Assembly: GCA_020851035.1 (NCBI GenBank)
Contig: JADZDM010000005.1
Coordinates: 62,001 to 126,000, forward strand
DNA: 64,000 bases
Direction of reading: 5' to 3'
Source: Gemmatimonadaceae bacterium
Lineage (GTDB): Bacteria > Gemmatimonadota > Gemmatimonadetes > Gemmatimonadales > Gemmatimonadaceae
A program made the translations under genes and the position numbers. The notes beneath the pieces were generated by a model, which saw nothing but the letters and a program-made list of their open reading frames with translations, was not told the origin of the DNA and ran no database searches. Position 1 is the first letter of the stretch, and every line of letters begins with the position of its first letter. Below, piece after piece: positions 55,556 through 64,000 of the stretch.

Positions 55556-58123
55556 ATGTCCCGTCTCATGTCGATCTCCGCCCGCGGCGTCACCGCCGCG
55601 GTGCTGGCGAGCCTTGCGGCCTGCGCCACGCAGAAGCCTGCTCCGGCCCCGGTGCCGGCACCCGTCACCCGCACCGGCGCCCCCGCTGCGGGGCAGCCCG
55701 GCCCCGGGACCCCGACGGCGGGGGGTGCCCCGAACGGCGCACCCGGTGGCGGCGCGCAGCCGCCAGTGGCAGGCGAGCCCAATCCGCGCCCCTACGGCAG
55801 CGTGATCACCCCGCAGGCACGCACCCGGAAGGGCCTCTTCAGCACGCACCTGCTGCGCAGCCGGCTCTTCTTCGAGATCCCCGCGAAGGAACTCGGCAAG
55901 GACATGATGCTGGTGTCCACGCTCAAGGGCACGCCGGCCGGCATCGGCATCCGCGGCACCATCGGCAGCAACGCGCTGCTGCGCTTCGAGCGGAAGGAGC
56001 ACCGGATCATCGTGCGCGCGGTGAACTACCGGAACGTGTCGACCGACAGCACGAACCGGATCAACCGTGCGATGCCGATCATCCAGTACTACCCGATCAT
56101 CGCGGCGTTCAACATCGAGGCGTATGGCGCCGACAGCGCCGCCGTGATCGACGTGACGCGCATGTTCACCGGAGGCGTGCAGGAGCTCACGGCCCTTGGC
56201 CAGCGCGTGGCGGTGGACCCGACGCGGTCGTTCATCGAGCGCGCGGTGTCGTTCACCGGCAACGTCGAGGTGGAGGCGTCGCAGACCTTCACGGTGCAGG
56301 CGGCACCGCAGGCACTCCCGCCCGGCTTCGGCGGCGGGCCCGCCGGTGCGACCACGGAGCTGTACCACTTCTCGATCGTGAAGCTGCCGGATGATCCGAT
56401 GCCGCCGCGCCTGTGGGACGAGCGGGTGATCTGGTTCCGGCAGACGGCGCAGGACTTCGGGTCGTCGCAGCAGCGGGTGCCGGATCGGGTGTACATCAAC
56501 CGCTGGCGCCTGGTGAAGAAGGACCCGTCGGCGGCGATCAGCGAGCCGGTGAAGCCGATCACGTATTACGTGGACCCGGCCACGCCGCTCTGGCTGCAGC
56601 CGTGGGTGAAGAAGGGCATCGAGGAGTGGCAGGTGGCGTTCGAGGCCGCCGGCTTCCGGAATGCGATCGTGGCGAAGGATGCGCCGGCCGACCCGGAGTT
56701 CAGCGGCGAGGATGCGAGCGTGTCGATGGTGCGCTGGCTGCCCACGCCGGTGCAGAACGCGGTGGGACCGAGCACGGTGGACCCGCGCACCGGCGAGATC
56801 CTCGACGCCGACGTGCAGATGTACCACAACATCATGTCGCTGCAGCGCACCTGGTACTTCTCGCAGGTGGGGCACCTGGACCCGCGCGCGCAGGCCGTGC
56901 AGTTCCCCGACTCGCTGATGGGGCGCCTTATCCAGTTCGTGGTCGCACATGAGGTGGGGCACACGCTCGGCTTCCCGCACAACATGAAGGCCAGCTCGAT
57001 GTACCCGCTCGACAGCATCCGCAGCGCGGCCTTCGTGAAGCGGATGGGCCACTCGCCCAGCATCATGGACTACGCGCGATTCAACTACGTGGCGCAGCCC
57101 GAGGACAACATCGCGCTGGCGGACCTCGTGCCGCGCGTGGGCACCTACGACACCTTCGCGGTGAAGTGGGGCTACTCGCCGATCCCCGGCGCGCGCACGG
57201 CCGATGCGGAGAAGCCGACGCTCGATGCATGGGCCCGGATGCAGGACTCGATCCCGTGGTTCCGGAGCGCCGATGACCGCGGCATCGGCGGTGCCGACCC
57301 GGGCGAGACGAACGAGGCGGTCGGTGATGCTGACGCGGTGCGTGCCACCGGGTACGGCATCCGCAACCTGAAGCGGCTGGCGCCGATGGTGGAGCGCATC
57401 GGCTCGTCGGTGCCGGGCGAGGACTACAGCGACGTGGCGGAGCTGTACAACGGCATCATCGGCCAGTGGCGCACGGAGCTCGGGCACGTCACGCGCATCA
57501 TCGGCGGCGTGAACCGGCAGGCGAAGGCCACGGGCCAGAAGGGTGACGTGTTCGAGCCCGTTCCCGGCATCCGTCAGCGTGCGGCGATGAAGTTCCTGCA
57601 GGAGAATGCCTTCGCGACGCCGACCTGGCTGCTGGATCCGTCGGTGCTCCGGAAGCTCGAGGCATCGGGCAGCATCGATCGCATCGGCAACGCCCAGGCC
57701 TCGGTGCTGGCGGGCGTGGTGAGCAACGACCGCATGGTCCGCATGATCGAACTGGATGCGTCGCCGGACATCGCGGACCGCTACACGCTGCCGTCGATGC
57801 TGTCGGACCTTCGTCGTGGCCTCTGGAGCGAGATCTACGCCGGCCGGCCGATCGACGCGTATCGCCGGCGGTTGCAGCGGACCTACCTCGAGGCGATGGC
57901 CGCGAAGATCAATCCGCCGCCCCCGAACCCGCTGCTGGCGGCCTTCGGTGCGGCGGGACCGTCGCTGCGGGCGCTGGCGGATTTCCGCGGCCTGCTGCGC
58001 GCGGAGATGATCGACCTGTCGCGTGAACTGGCGACGGCCGCGCCGCGGGCGGGTGATCGTGCCACGCGGGCGCACCTGGAGGATGCCCGCGACCAGATCC
58101 GGAAGATGCTGGATCCGAAGTGA
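55556..58123 (+). CDS. Zinc metzincin-type metalloprotease (DUF5117/DUF4953-like)
   Basis: The 855-residue product has a lipoprotein-like N-terminus (VTAAVLASLAACAT), a Pro/Ala/Gly-rich linker to about residue 80, a DUF5117-like beta-rich domain (RKGLFSTHLLRSRLFFEIP near 90), and a metzincin catalytic domain. The zinc site is HEVGHTLGFPHN from His465, and the Met-turn is SIMDYARFNYV near 502. The C-terminal part (about 550-855) resembles the DUF4953 region. It is probably anchored in the outer membrane and digests proteins outside the cell. The ATG four codons later is also possible as start. Confidence 0.88.
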   Translation: MSRLMSISARGVTAAVLASLAACATQKPAPAPVPAPVTRTGAPAAGQPGPGTPTAGGAPNGAPGGGAQPPVAGEPNPRPYGSVITPQARTRKGLFSTHLLRSRLFFEIPAKELGKDMMLVSTLKGTPAGIGIRGTIGSNALLRFERKEHRIIVRAVNYRNVSTDSTNRINRAMPIIQYYPIIAAFNIEAYGADSAAVIDVTRMFTGGVQELTALGQRVAVDPTRSFIERAVSFTGNVEVEASQTFTVQAAPQALPPGFGGGPAGATTELYHFSIVKLPDDPMPPRLWDERVIWFRQTAQDFGSSQQRVPDRVYINRWRLVKKDPSAAISEPVKPITYYVDPATPLWLQPWVKKGIEEWQVAFEAAGFRNAIVAKDAPADPEFSGEDASVSMVRWLPTPVQNAVGPSTVDPRTGEILDADVQMYHNIMSLQRTWYFSQVGHLDPRAQAVQFPDSLMGRLIQFVVAHEVGHTLGFPHNMKASSMYPLDSIRSAAFVKRMGHSPSIMDYARFNYVAQPEDNIALADLVPRVGTYDTFAVKWGYSPIPGARTADAEKPTLDAWARMQDSIPWFRSADDRGIGGADPGETNEAVGDADAVRATGYGIRNLKRLAPMVERIGSSVPGEDYSDVAELYNGIIGQWRTELGHVTRIIGGVNRQAKATGQKGDVFEPVPGIRQRAAMKFLQENAFATPTWLLDPSVLRKLEASGSIDRIGNAQASVLAGVVSNDRMVRMIELDASPDIADRYTLPSMLSDLRRGLWSEIYAGRPIDAYRRRLQRTYLEAMAAKINPPPPNPLLAAFGAAGPSLRALADFRGLLRAEMIDLSRELATAAPRAGDRATRAHLEDARDQIRKMLDPK

Positions 58124-58173
58124 GCGGTGCGGGGATCTCGGGCGGCTCGAGATCTCCGTCTCCGTGGCGCTGC

Positions 58174-58269
58174 GACTCTGTCCCCGCCGGCCACCCGTGA
58201 CTCTGAGTCCGAGACGGGCGTTGGCCCGCGCGTGACTCTGAGTCGGAGACGGGCGTTGGGGACAGAGTC
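58174..58269 (+). repeat. GACTCTGAGTC repeats in an inverted-repeat frame
   Basis: GACTCTGTCCCC (58174-58185) and GGGGACAGAGTC (58258-58269) are perfect 12-bp inverted repeats. Between them are two copies of GACTCTGAGTC (58199-58209 and 58234-58244), each followed by a GAGACGGGCGTTGG unit. This is the reverse complement of the repeat in the array at 25.8 kb. The gap is 280 bp between the metalloprotease and the next gene. Confidence 0.88.
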
Positions 58270-58403
58270 CACGCGCGACGCGACGCCCGTCCCCGGCCCG
58301 GGGGCGGGCGTCGTCCGTTCGGGACGTCGTCCTCGTCGGTATCGCCATTCCGGCTTACCTTCTTCGACTTCCCTCCCTGACCGTTGGCTTCGACCGTGCT
58401 GCA

Positions 58404-59447
58404 GTGACACCCAAGCGCTGGCTCCTCACGATCCTCTCGTTCGCTGCTGCGCTGGGAGCATCGGCATGGGTGGTATGGTCGAGCTGGCCAGCGGGACATG
58501 GGCGCCTGTCGCTGCCTTTGCTCGCACACCTGGTGGCGTTCTGCGGCGCCGCGGCCGAGGTCACGCTGCGGGCCTTCAAGCTCACCTGGAGCGCCCGGGC
58601 GCTGGACATCCCGCTCACGCTCGGGACGGCGTTCCGCACCTGCCTGGGGGGTGACTTCGGCGCCTCGGTCACCCCGTCACGGTCGGGTGCCGAACCGGCG
58701 CGGTTCCTGATCATGGCCGAGGCGAAGACGCCGCTGGCCGGAATCGTGATGGTGCTGTGGGCCGAGATCGTGCTCGAGGTGCTGTCGCTGCTGACGATCG
58801 CGCTGCTGATCGCGCTGCTGTTCCCGGGGACCGATCGAGCGGTCTCGAGCGTAGTGCTGGTGATCGCGAGTTATGCGATCACGGTGCTGGCGATCTCGAT
58901 GCTCGGGGTGGCACTGTCGCGCCGGAACGCCAACGGCCCACCACCGAAATGGGCGCCGAAGATCGGCTTGAACGCCGGTCGCTGGCGCGCGATCCAGAAA
59001 GCATTGCGACAGCTTCGAGGCAGTGTCGACGCAGTCCGCAACGCCAGGCGCGGCTGGATGTTCGGGTCGTTCGTCGCATCCGCCCTCCACGTCGCCGCAC
59101 GACTCTGCATCCTGCCCGGACTCGTGCTCTTCGTCGCACCGGCCACGCCCGTCGCACCGCTGGTCGCCTGGCCGCTGGCCATGCAGTACGGCGCCGCCGT
59201 CGTCCCCGCCCCCGGCGGCGGTGGCGCGGTCGAACTGGTCTTCAAGCAGACACTCGGCAACGTGATACCGGCCGAGATCTTCGGTGCCTCGCTCGTCTGG
59301 TGGCGCTTCTACACCATCTACCTCTACATCGTGGTCGGGGCGCTGGTGGCGGGCAGTACCGTGATGCGCTCGCTCCGGCCCAAGGCGACGGGCGCGTCAG
59401 CTGACCCCGACGCGCCGAGTCCGCCACCGATCTCGATCACCGACTGA
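58404..59447 (+). CDS. Lysylphosphatidylglycerol synthase transmembrane-domain (UPF0104) protein
   Basis: The 347-residue protein has about eight hydrophobic segments and the family signature PAPGGGGAVELVF near residue 272. The N-terminal half (LRAFKLTWSARALDIPLTLGTAF, TPSRSGAEPARFLIM) also fits LPG_synthase_TM. Such proteins are flippases or membrane parts of aminoacyl-lipid synthesis, but this one lacks the C-terminal synthase domain, so its role is open. The start is a GTG at 58404. The next gene is 4 nt downstream. Confidence 0.8.
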   Translation: MTPKRWLLTILSFAAALGASAWVVWSSWPAGHGRLSLPLLAHLVAFCGAAAEVTLRAFKLTWSARALDIPLTLGTAFRTCLGGDFGASVTPSRSGAEPARFLIMAEAKTPLAGIVMVLWAEIVLEVLSLLTIALLIALLFPGTDRAVSSVVLVIASYAITVLAISMLGVALSRRNANGPPPKWAPKIGLNAGRWRAIQKALRQLRGSVDAVRNARRGWMFGSFVASALHVAARLCILPGLVLFVAPATPVAPLVAWPLAMQYGAAVVPAPGGGGAVELVFKQTLGNVIPAEIFGASLVWWRFYTIYLYIVVGALVAGSTVMRSLRPKATGASADPDAPSPPPISITD

Positions 59448-59451
59448 CCGC

Positions 59452-59874
59452 ATGCCGATCCCGGCCTTTTCGCCCGCCTGGGCTGACGCGCTCCGTGACG
59501 CCGTGAACAGCGACGAGGCCTTCCGCGAGGCCGGCCGGAAATGGACCAATCCGGTCGCGCTCATCGTCACCGCCCACGCGGCGCGCCCGGACGGCGTCGC
59601 GGTCCAGGTGGATCTCGAAGCCGGCACCTGCACCGCCGCTGCCGCACTTCGCCCCGACGACGTCACGGCCCCCTTCGTCCTTTCCGCGAGCCTCGAGACC
59701 TGGCGCGAGATCATGGAGGGCGAGACCGATCCGATCGCCGCCGTGTCACGGGGTCGTGTCGCCGTCACGCGCGGGTCGCTCAGTCTGCTCATGCTGAGCG
59801 CCGGAACCGCGAGAGCCTTGCTGGCGAGCACGCGGAAGATCGATACGCTCTGGCCCGGGTCGCAGCCGGAATGA
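59452..59874 (+). CDS. SCP2 sterol-transfer-like domain protein
   Basis: The 140-residue protein has the single-domain SCP2 layout: an N-terminal helix (WADALRDAVNSDEAFREAG), a central beta-sheet (VALIVTAHAARPDGVAVQVDL) and the terminal APFVLSASLETWREIMEGETDPIAAVSRGRVAVTRGSL (in parts). SCP2 proteins bind lipids or acyl-CoA in a hydrophobic tunnel. It lies 4 nt after the membrane protein gene, so the two may act on the same lipid. The ligand is unknown. Confidence 0.78.
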   Translation: MPIPAFSPAWADALRDAVNSDEAFREAGRKWTNPVALIVTAHAARPDGVAVQVDLEAGTCTAAAALRPDDVTAPFVLSASLETWREIMEGETDPIAAVSRGRVAVTRGSLSLLMLSAGTARALLASTRKIDTLWPGSQPE

Positions 59875-59970
59875 ACCCGCCGCTCCGGGCCTCCATGCCA
59901 GCCGCGTCCACGGCGCGTGCCGCGGTGATGCCGGCCGGCACCACCGCTTTCCCAACGGACTCCGATCGCC

Positions 59971-60936
59971 ATGACCGCCGCACTCCCTGACCTCGCCGCC
60001 CTCGATGCCGCCGCCGAGCTCGTCGGGGCTGCATTTCAACCGACGCCGCAGTACCGGTGGCCGCTGCTCGAGGCGCGGCTCGGCACCCGGTGCTGGGTCA
60101 AGCACGAGAACCACACGCCCGTCGGGGCGTTCAAGGTGCGCGGTGGCCTCGTGTACTTCGACTGGCTCCGCCGGACGCAGCCCGGAACTCATGGGGTGGT
60201 CACCGCCACCCGCGGCAATCATGGACAGTCGATCGGCTATGCCGCCGCCCGCACCGGGGTTCAGGCCTGCGTGGTGGTGCCGCATGGCAACAGTGCGGAG
60301 AAGAACGCCGCGATGCGCGCGCAGGGGGTGGAGCTGATCGTCGGTGGTGACGACTTCCAGGAGAGCGTCGAGCTGGCCGATCGCCTTGCCGTCGAGCGGG
60401 GCTGGCACCGTGTGCCGAGCTTCCACTCGCACCTCGTGGCGGGCGTGGGGACCTACGCGATGGAGCTGTTCCGGGCAGCACCACAGGTGCGCACGGTGTA
60501 CGTGCCGATCGGCCTCGGTTCCGGGGCCTGCGGCGTGATCGCGGCGCGGGACGCACTCGGCCTTTCGTGTGAGGTGGTCGGCGTGACCTCCACGATGGCG
60601 CCGGCCTATGCCCGGTCGCTCGCCACAGGTGTGCTGCAGTCGGCGCCGGCCACTACGCGAATTGCCGACGGGATGGCGGTGCGGACGCCGTCCCCGGAGG
60701 CGTTCGCGGTGTTGTCGACCGGTCTGGCGCGTGTGGTGGAGGTCTCCGACGACGAGGTGGAGGCCGCCATGCGCCACCTGTTCTCCGACACGCACAACGT
60801 GGCGGAGGGTGCCGGTGCCGCCGCGCTGGCCGCGGCACTGCGCGAGACCGGGGCACTGGCGGCGGAGATCGCCGTGGTCCTCTGCGGCGGCAATGTCGAC
60901 CGTGACGTCTTCGCGAGGGTGCTGGCCGCCGGCTGA
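59971..60936 (+). CDS. PLP-dependent threonine/serine dehydratase-like enzyme
   Basis: The 321-residue enzyme is a fold-type II PLP protein. The Schiff-base Lys is Lys55 in GAFKVRGG, the phosphate loop is ATRGNHGQSIG near residue 74, and GLGSGACG near 187 is the second glycine loop. It lacks the regulatory ACT-like domain of biosynthetic IlvA, so it is catabolic-type or a serine racemase-like enzyme. The ENHTPVGAFKVRGGLVY form is common in enzymes labelled threonine dehydratase. The precise reaction is not certain. It is plus-strand, 96 nt from the SCP2 gene. Confidence 0.85.
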   Translation: MTAALPDLAALDAAAELVGAAFQPTPQYRWPLLEARLGTRCWVKHENHTPVGAFKVRGGLVYFDWLRRTQPGTHGVVTATRGNHGQSIGYAAARTGVQACVVVPHGNSAEKNAAMRAQGVELIVGGDDFQESVELADRLAVERGWHRVPSFHSHLVAGVGTYAMELFRAAPQVRTVYVPIGLGSGACGVIAARDALGLSCEVVGVTSTMAPAYARSLATGVLQSAPATTRIADGMAVRTPSPEAFAVLSTGLARVVEVSDDEVEAAMRHLFSDTHNVAEGAGAAALAAALRETGALAAEIAVVLCGGNVDRDVFARVLAAG

Positions 60937-61055
60937 CGACAGGAGCATGGTGGGGTTGCCCGTCTGCTGCCGACACTGCCACGGAACCAGCGGAGACGCG
61001 CCCGGCACCGCACGACAGGAAACGCGGCCGGACGCGCCCGCGCTTCGCGCGTCCC

Positions 61056-62612
61056 GTGGACTCACCCAGCCGACAGCCCCTTCGATGGATCGCCCTGACC
61101 GCCACACTGGCGATCGGGGGTGGGGCGGTGACGCTCGGTGCGCGGACGCTCGGAACGCACCTGGCCGGCGATCCGGGTGCATCGCGGGTGGCCTGGCTCA
61201 CGCTGGCCGGCGTGGCGGCGGCGGCGGGGTTCGCGGGACTCGCCACCGGCGCGGTGTTGGAAGCGCTCGCGGCACGCCGCGTGACACGGCTGCGGGACGC
61301 GGTGTCGCGACTGGGGGATCCCCTCGACGATCCCGGTGACCAGCCCGTCGCGATCAGTCCGCCCGACCACGTGCTCGTGCCGCTGGAACGTGCGGTGACG
61401 GCGGCACGCCAGCGCGTGCACCGGACGATCACGCAGCTCGCCGCCGAGTCGGCCCGCACGCGCGCGCTGATCGACACCGTGTTCGGGGCGGTGTTCGCAG
61501 TGGACGGCGGTGGACGCGTGATCAGTGCCAATGCGGCGGCGGCACGCATGTTCGGGCGGACGCACGAGGCGCTGGTCGGCAGCGTCCTGTCGGACATGCT
61601 CGCCCCAGAATCGCTGCACATGACGGTGGACACGTGGGGCACGGTCCGCGTGAGCGAGGCGGGACTGGCGCCGCGGTTCACCACCAGTGTCCGCCTGTTC
61701 GGTCGACCCGCCTTCCACGCCGAGGTGGCCATCGCGCCGCTGGCGCTCGAGGGGCAGCGCGCCTGGGCGGTGTACGTGCACGACCTGACGCACGAGCGCA
61801 TGGCTGCTGCCGCACTCGACGACGCGCGCCGCGCCGCCGACGTGGCCAACCGCGCCAAGGCCCTCTTCCTGAGCCGGATGGGCCACGAGCTGCGCTCTCC
61901 GCTGAACTCCATCGTGAGCCTCACACGCCTGGTGACACGCAGCCGGGCGTCGCAGCTCAGCGAGCGTGATCGCGGCCAGCTCGATCGCGTGGAAGGTGCC
62001 AGCGGACAGCTCCTGGCGCTCGTCACCGACATCCTCGACCTCACGCACATCGAGTCGGGGGGCCTCGAGCTCATGCTCGCCGACACGGATGTCGCACCGA
62101 TCGTGACCGACGTGCTGGCAGGGTTCGGGGACAGCGTGTCGGGCCGGCCGATGCTCCTGGAGTCCGAGCTGCCGGGCGTGCCGGCGATCGCCATGGTGGA
62201 TGCGGCGCGGTTGCGCCAGGTGCTCACGCACCTCATCGGCAACGCGGTGAAGTTCACCGCGCGCGGAAGCGTGCTGGTCTCGGTGCGCCTGAACCACGAG
62301 ACCGGCCGCGCGAGCGCGATCCTGGTGCGCGACACCGGCATCGGCATCGCCCTCGACCGGCAGTCGCGCATCTTCGAGAAGTTCGAGCAGGGCGACGAGG
62401 AGACGCACGCCCGCTACGGTGGCACGGGGCTCGGGCTGGCCCTGTCGCGCGGCATCGCGCAGCAGATGCGCTGCACCCTCAGCGTGGAGAGCGTGCAGGG
62501 GTCGGGCAGCACCTTCACGCTGACGTTCGCCACTGCCGGTGCCGTGCCCGGTGCCGCATTGGCACCCGTGGCACTCCGCGGTGGAACGCCAGTCGCAAGC
62601 GCCGCGACCTGA
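61056..62612 (+). CDS. Membrane-bound PAS sensor histidine kinase
   Basis: The 518-residue protein has two N-terminal membrane helices (about residues 10-30 and 45-70), a linker, a PAS domain (about 138-255, IDTVFGAVFAVDGGGRVISANA), a HisKA domain with LFLSRMGHELRSPLNSI (phosphoacceptor His277), and an HATPase domain. N, G1, F and G2 boxes are HLIGNAVKFT, VRDTGIGI, FEKFEQGDEE and GGTGLGLALS. No response regulator is adjacent, so it is an orphan kinase. The sensed signal is unknown. The start at 61056 gives a complete first membrane helix. Confidence 0.92.
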   Translation: MDSPSRQPLRWIALTATLAIGGGAVTLGARTLGTHLAGDPGASRVAWLTLAGVAAAAGFAGLATGAVLEALAARRVTRLRDAVSRLGDPLDDPGDQPVAISPPDHVLVPLERAVTAARQRVHRTITQLAAESARTRALIDTVFGAVFAVDGGGRVISANAAAARMFGRTHEALVGSVLSDMLAPESLHMTVDTWGTVRVSEAGLAPRFTTSVRLFGRPAFHAEVAIAPLALEGQRAWAVYVHDLTHERMAAAALDDARRAADVANRAKALFLSRMGHELRSPLNSIVSLTRLVTRSRASQLSERDRGQLDRVEGASGQLLALVTDILDLTHIESGGLELMLADTDVAPIVTDVLAGFGDSVSGRPMLLESELPGVPAIAMVDAARLRQVLTHLIGNAVKFTARGSVLVSVRLNHETGRASAILVRDTGIGIALDRQSRIFEKFEQGDEETHARYGGTGLGLALSRGIAQQMRCTLSVESVQGSGSTFTLTFATAGAVPGAALAPVALRGGTPVASAAT

Positions 62613-62826
62613 TCCTGCTGGCGTGAGATGGGTACGCCGCCGTAATGTGGGGAACGATGGCGTCCGGCCCCCATGCCACCGCGACGTCGCACGCACGCGG
62701 CGTCACGTGCCGCAGCAGGTCGCGCCTGACACGCATGCGACGGTCGCGCACGGGCGGCGTCACCCTGCAGGAGACGATCATGGCAATGTCGGGGATGAGG
62801 GCGAGCCGGGTGCCGGAGCGGCGATC

Positions 62827-63795
62827 GTGACGACCCACGGACAGCGGCCTGCGGCCTACCTCACGCGGCGCCACACCGACGCGGTGGAGACGGCCTTCGC
62901 GGAACACTTCGACGTCAGCCTGAACCTCGGTGACGTGCCACGGACTCCCGCCGAGTTGATTCGTGCACTGGGCGCCTGCGACGTCCTGGTGCCGATCGTG
63001 GGTGACCCGCTGGACGACACCGTCTTCCAGCATGCCCCCTTTCGCGCGACCCTGATCGCGAACGTGGGCGTCGGCGTGAACCACATCGACCTTGGCGCCG
63101 CCGCCCGCGCCGGCATCGCGGTCACCAACACGCCCGATGTGCTGACTGACGACACCGCCGACCTCGCGATCGCGCTGATGCTGATGGCAGCGCGCCGGCT
63201 GGGCGAGGGCGAGCGGCTGGTGCGCGCGAGCCGCTGGCATGGCCTGGCCCCCACGCACCACCTCGGTCACACGCTGCGCGGCCGGACGCTTGGCATCATC
63301 GGCTACGGCCGCATCGGCCGGGCCGTGGCGGACCGGGCCCGGGTGTTCGGGATGCGGGTCCAATGGATCGGCCGGAGTGGCGGAAGCGCCTCCGGCGATC
63401 CCGGTCGCGCCGAATCGCTGGACTCGTTGCTGGGCACGAGCGACATCGTGTCACTCCACGCACCGGCCACGTCCGACACGCACCACCTCATCGATGCGGC
63501 TCGGCTGGCCCGCATGCGCCCCGGCAGCATCCTCGTGAACACGGCCCGCGGATCGCTGGTGGACGAACGGGCCCTGGCCGAGGCGCTGCGGAGCGGACAG
63601 CTGTTTGCAGCCGGACTGGACGTGCACGAGTTCGAGCCACGGATCAACCAGGCCCTGCTGGGTCTCGAGAACGTCGTCCTGCTGCCGCACCTGGGCAGCG
63701 CGACCATCGAGACGCGGACGGCGATGGGGATGCGGGCGCTGGACAACGCACTGCAGTGGCTGTCGGGCCGGCCGCCGCAGGACCGGGTGGCGTAG
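62827..63795 (+). CDS. D-isomer-specific 2-hydroxyacid dehydrogenase
   Basis: The 322-residue enzyme has the NAD(P)-binding signature GYGRIGRAVAD near residue 158, VNTARGSLVDERAL near 235 with catalytic Arg, DVHEFEPRINQALL near 263 with catalytic Glu, and LPHLGSAT near 284 with catalytic His. Glyoxylate or hydroxypyruvate reductases and D-lactate dehydrogenases share this fold; the IANVGVGVNHIDL phrase fits the glyoxylate-reductase side. The GTG at 62827 is preceded by CGGAGCGGCGATC. Longer in-frame extensions upstream are rejected for lack of similarity. Confidence 0.9.
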   Translation: MTTHGQRPAAYLTRRHTDAVETAFAEHFDVSLNLGDVPRTPAELIRALGACDVLVPIVGDPLDDTVFQHAPFRATLIANVGVGVNHIDLGAAARAGIAVTNTPDVLTDDTADLAIALMLMAARRLGEGERLVRASRWHGLAPTHHLGHTLRGRTLGIIGYGRIGRAVADRARVFGMRVQWIGRSGGSASGDPGRAESLDSLLGTSDIVSLHAPATSDTHHLIDAARLARMRPGSILVNTARGSLVDERALAEALRSGQLFAAGLDVHEFEPRINQALLGLENVVLLPHLGSATIETRTAMGMRALDNALQWLSGRPPQDRVA

Positions 63796-63800
63796 GGCTC

Positions 63801-63913
63801 GCCGTTCAAGGGGACGGGGATCTTGAACGGGGGGTGCGTCAGGGCCGTTCACGGGGACGGGGATCTTGAACGCGCGTGCGCCAGGGCCGTTCAAGATCCC
63901 CGTCCCCTTGAAC
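63801..63913 (+). repeat. GGGGACGGGGATCTTGAAC repeats, two direct and one inverted
   Basis: Unit 1 is 63801-63829, unit 2 is 63844-63872 with one change, and unit 3 is inverted at 63886-63913. Each unit has terminal GTTCAAG/CTTGAAC inverted ends. Units 2 and 3 can form a stem of over 20 bp. It begins 5 nt after the dehydrogenase stop, so it could act as a terminator. 63914-64000 shows nothing I can identify. Confidence 0.9.
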
Positions 63914-64000
63914 TCGTGAACTCGTCCGTTCGAAGCACCGCGCCGCGCCCGGGTTGCGATCCGGGCGTAGTTTTCGGGTCTGTGCGGCGCGCCTGACGCC

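Noticed and set aside
55496-58348. 950-codon minus-strand ORF opposite the metalloprotease
   Set aside because: The product is Arg/His/Val-rich with no domains, while the plus strand has a clear metzincin with HEVGHTLGFPHN.

Overview
The window is about 64 kb of very GC-rich DNA (roughly 68-70% by eye), densely coded on both strands. Several traits together suggest a Gemmatimonadota (Gemmatimonadetes) chromosome: a SusC/SusD pair and two further TonB receptors in a high-GC genome, a DUF5686-like outer-membrane barrel, duplicated Tat-type TldD/TldE operons, several secreted S9 peptidases, a plant-type FabI and a lysine/alanine histone H1-like tail. This assignment is an inference, since no rRNA or other taxonomic marker lies in the window. 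I see no prophage, insertion sequence, plasmid or CRISPR array. The region is core chromosome with unusually rich intergenic repeats and RNA regulation.

Layout. 1-6.3 kb: histone H1-like tail, endonuclease IV, lipoprotein, P5C dehydrogenase plus PhzF-like protein, and a stand-alone AAA/ABC-type ATPase. 6.3-13.5 kb: outer-membrane barrel, degenerate ANL-type protein, TonB receptor and tandem UspA protein. 13.7-18.8 kb: L33, aromatic amino-acid-type decarboxylase, AIM24 protein, CPBP protease and a beta-lactamase-fold hydrolase. 18.9-25.8 kb: a tetR-tolC-MFP-RND efflux operon with overlapping genes, a clear promoter and an operator-like palindrome. 25.8-26.1 kb: a 25-bp-period repeat array. 26.3-29 kb: a BtuB-like receptor behind a cobalamin riboswitch with a terminator platform. 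29.2-34.1 kb: two S9 peptidases. 34.2-41.6 kb: a Phe/Tyr leader-peptide attenuator before chorismate mutase, then two tandem tldD-tldE operons. 41.7-50.9 kb: tRNA-Asn, an OmpA lipoprotein, EttA, a CcdA/TlpA thiol-redox pair and SusD/SusC. 51-64 kb: 2H phosphoesterase, PAP2 and SET-domain genes, TsaC, FabI, a metzincin, an LPG-synthase-like membrane protein, an SCP2 protein, a threonine dehydratase-like enzyme, a histidine kinase and a 2-hydroxyacid dehydrogenase.

The most interesting material is between the genes. (1) A 27-codon leader peptide with LFTSFYYFGRF is followed by a factor-independent terminator just upstream of chorismate mutase, which is the architecture of ribosome-mediated attenuation. 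(2) A family of 200-350-nt nested inverted repeats sits at gene ends; the arms differ but several share a GGAACTGC-type inner hairpin. (3) A GACTCAGAGTC repeat occurs as a regular array at 25.8 kb and again at 58.2 kb. (4) A GGGGACGGGGATCTTGAAC repeat occurs at 63.8 kb, with a relative at 17.05 kb. Two promoters place their -10 box exactly 7 nt before an ATG, suggesting leaderless transcripts.
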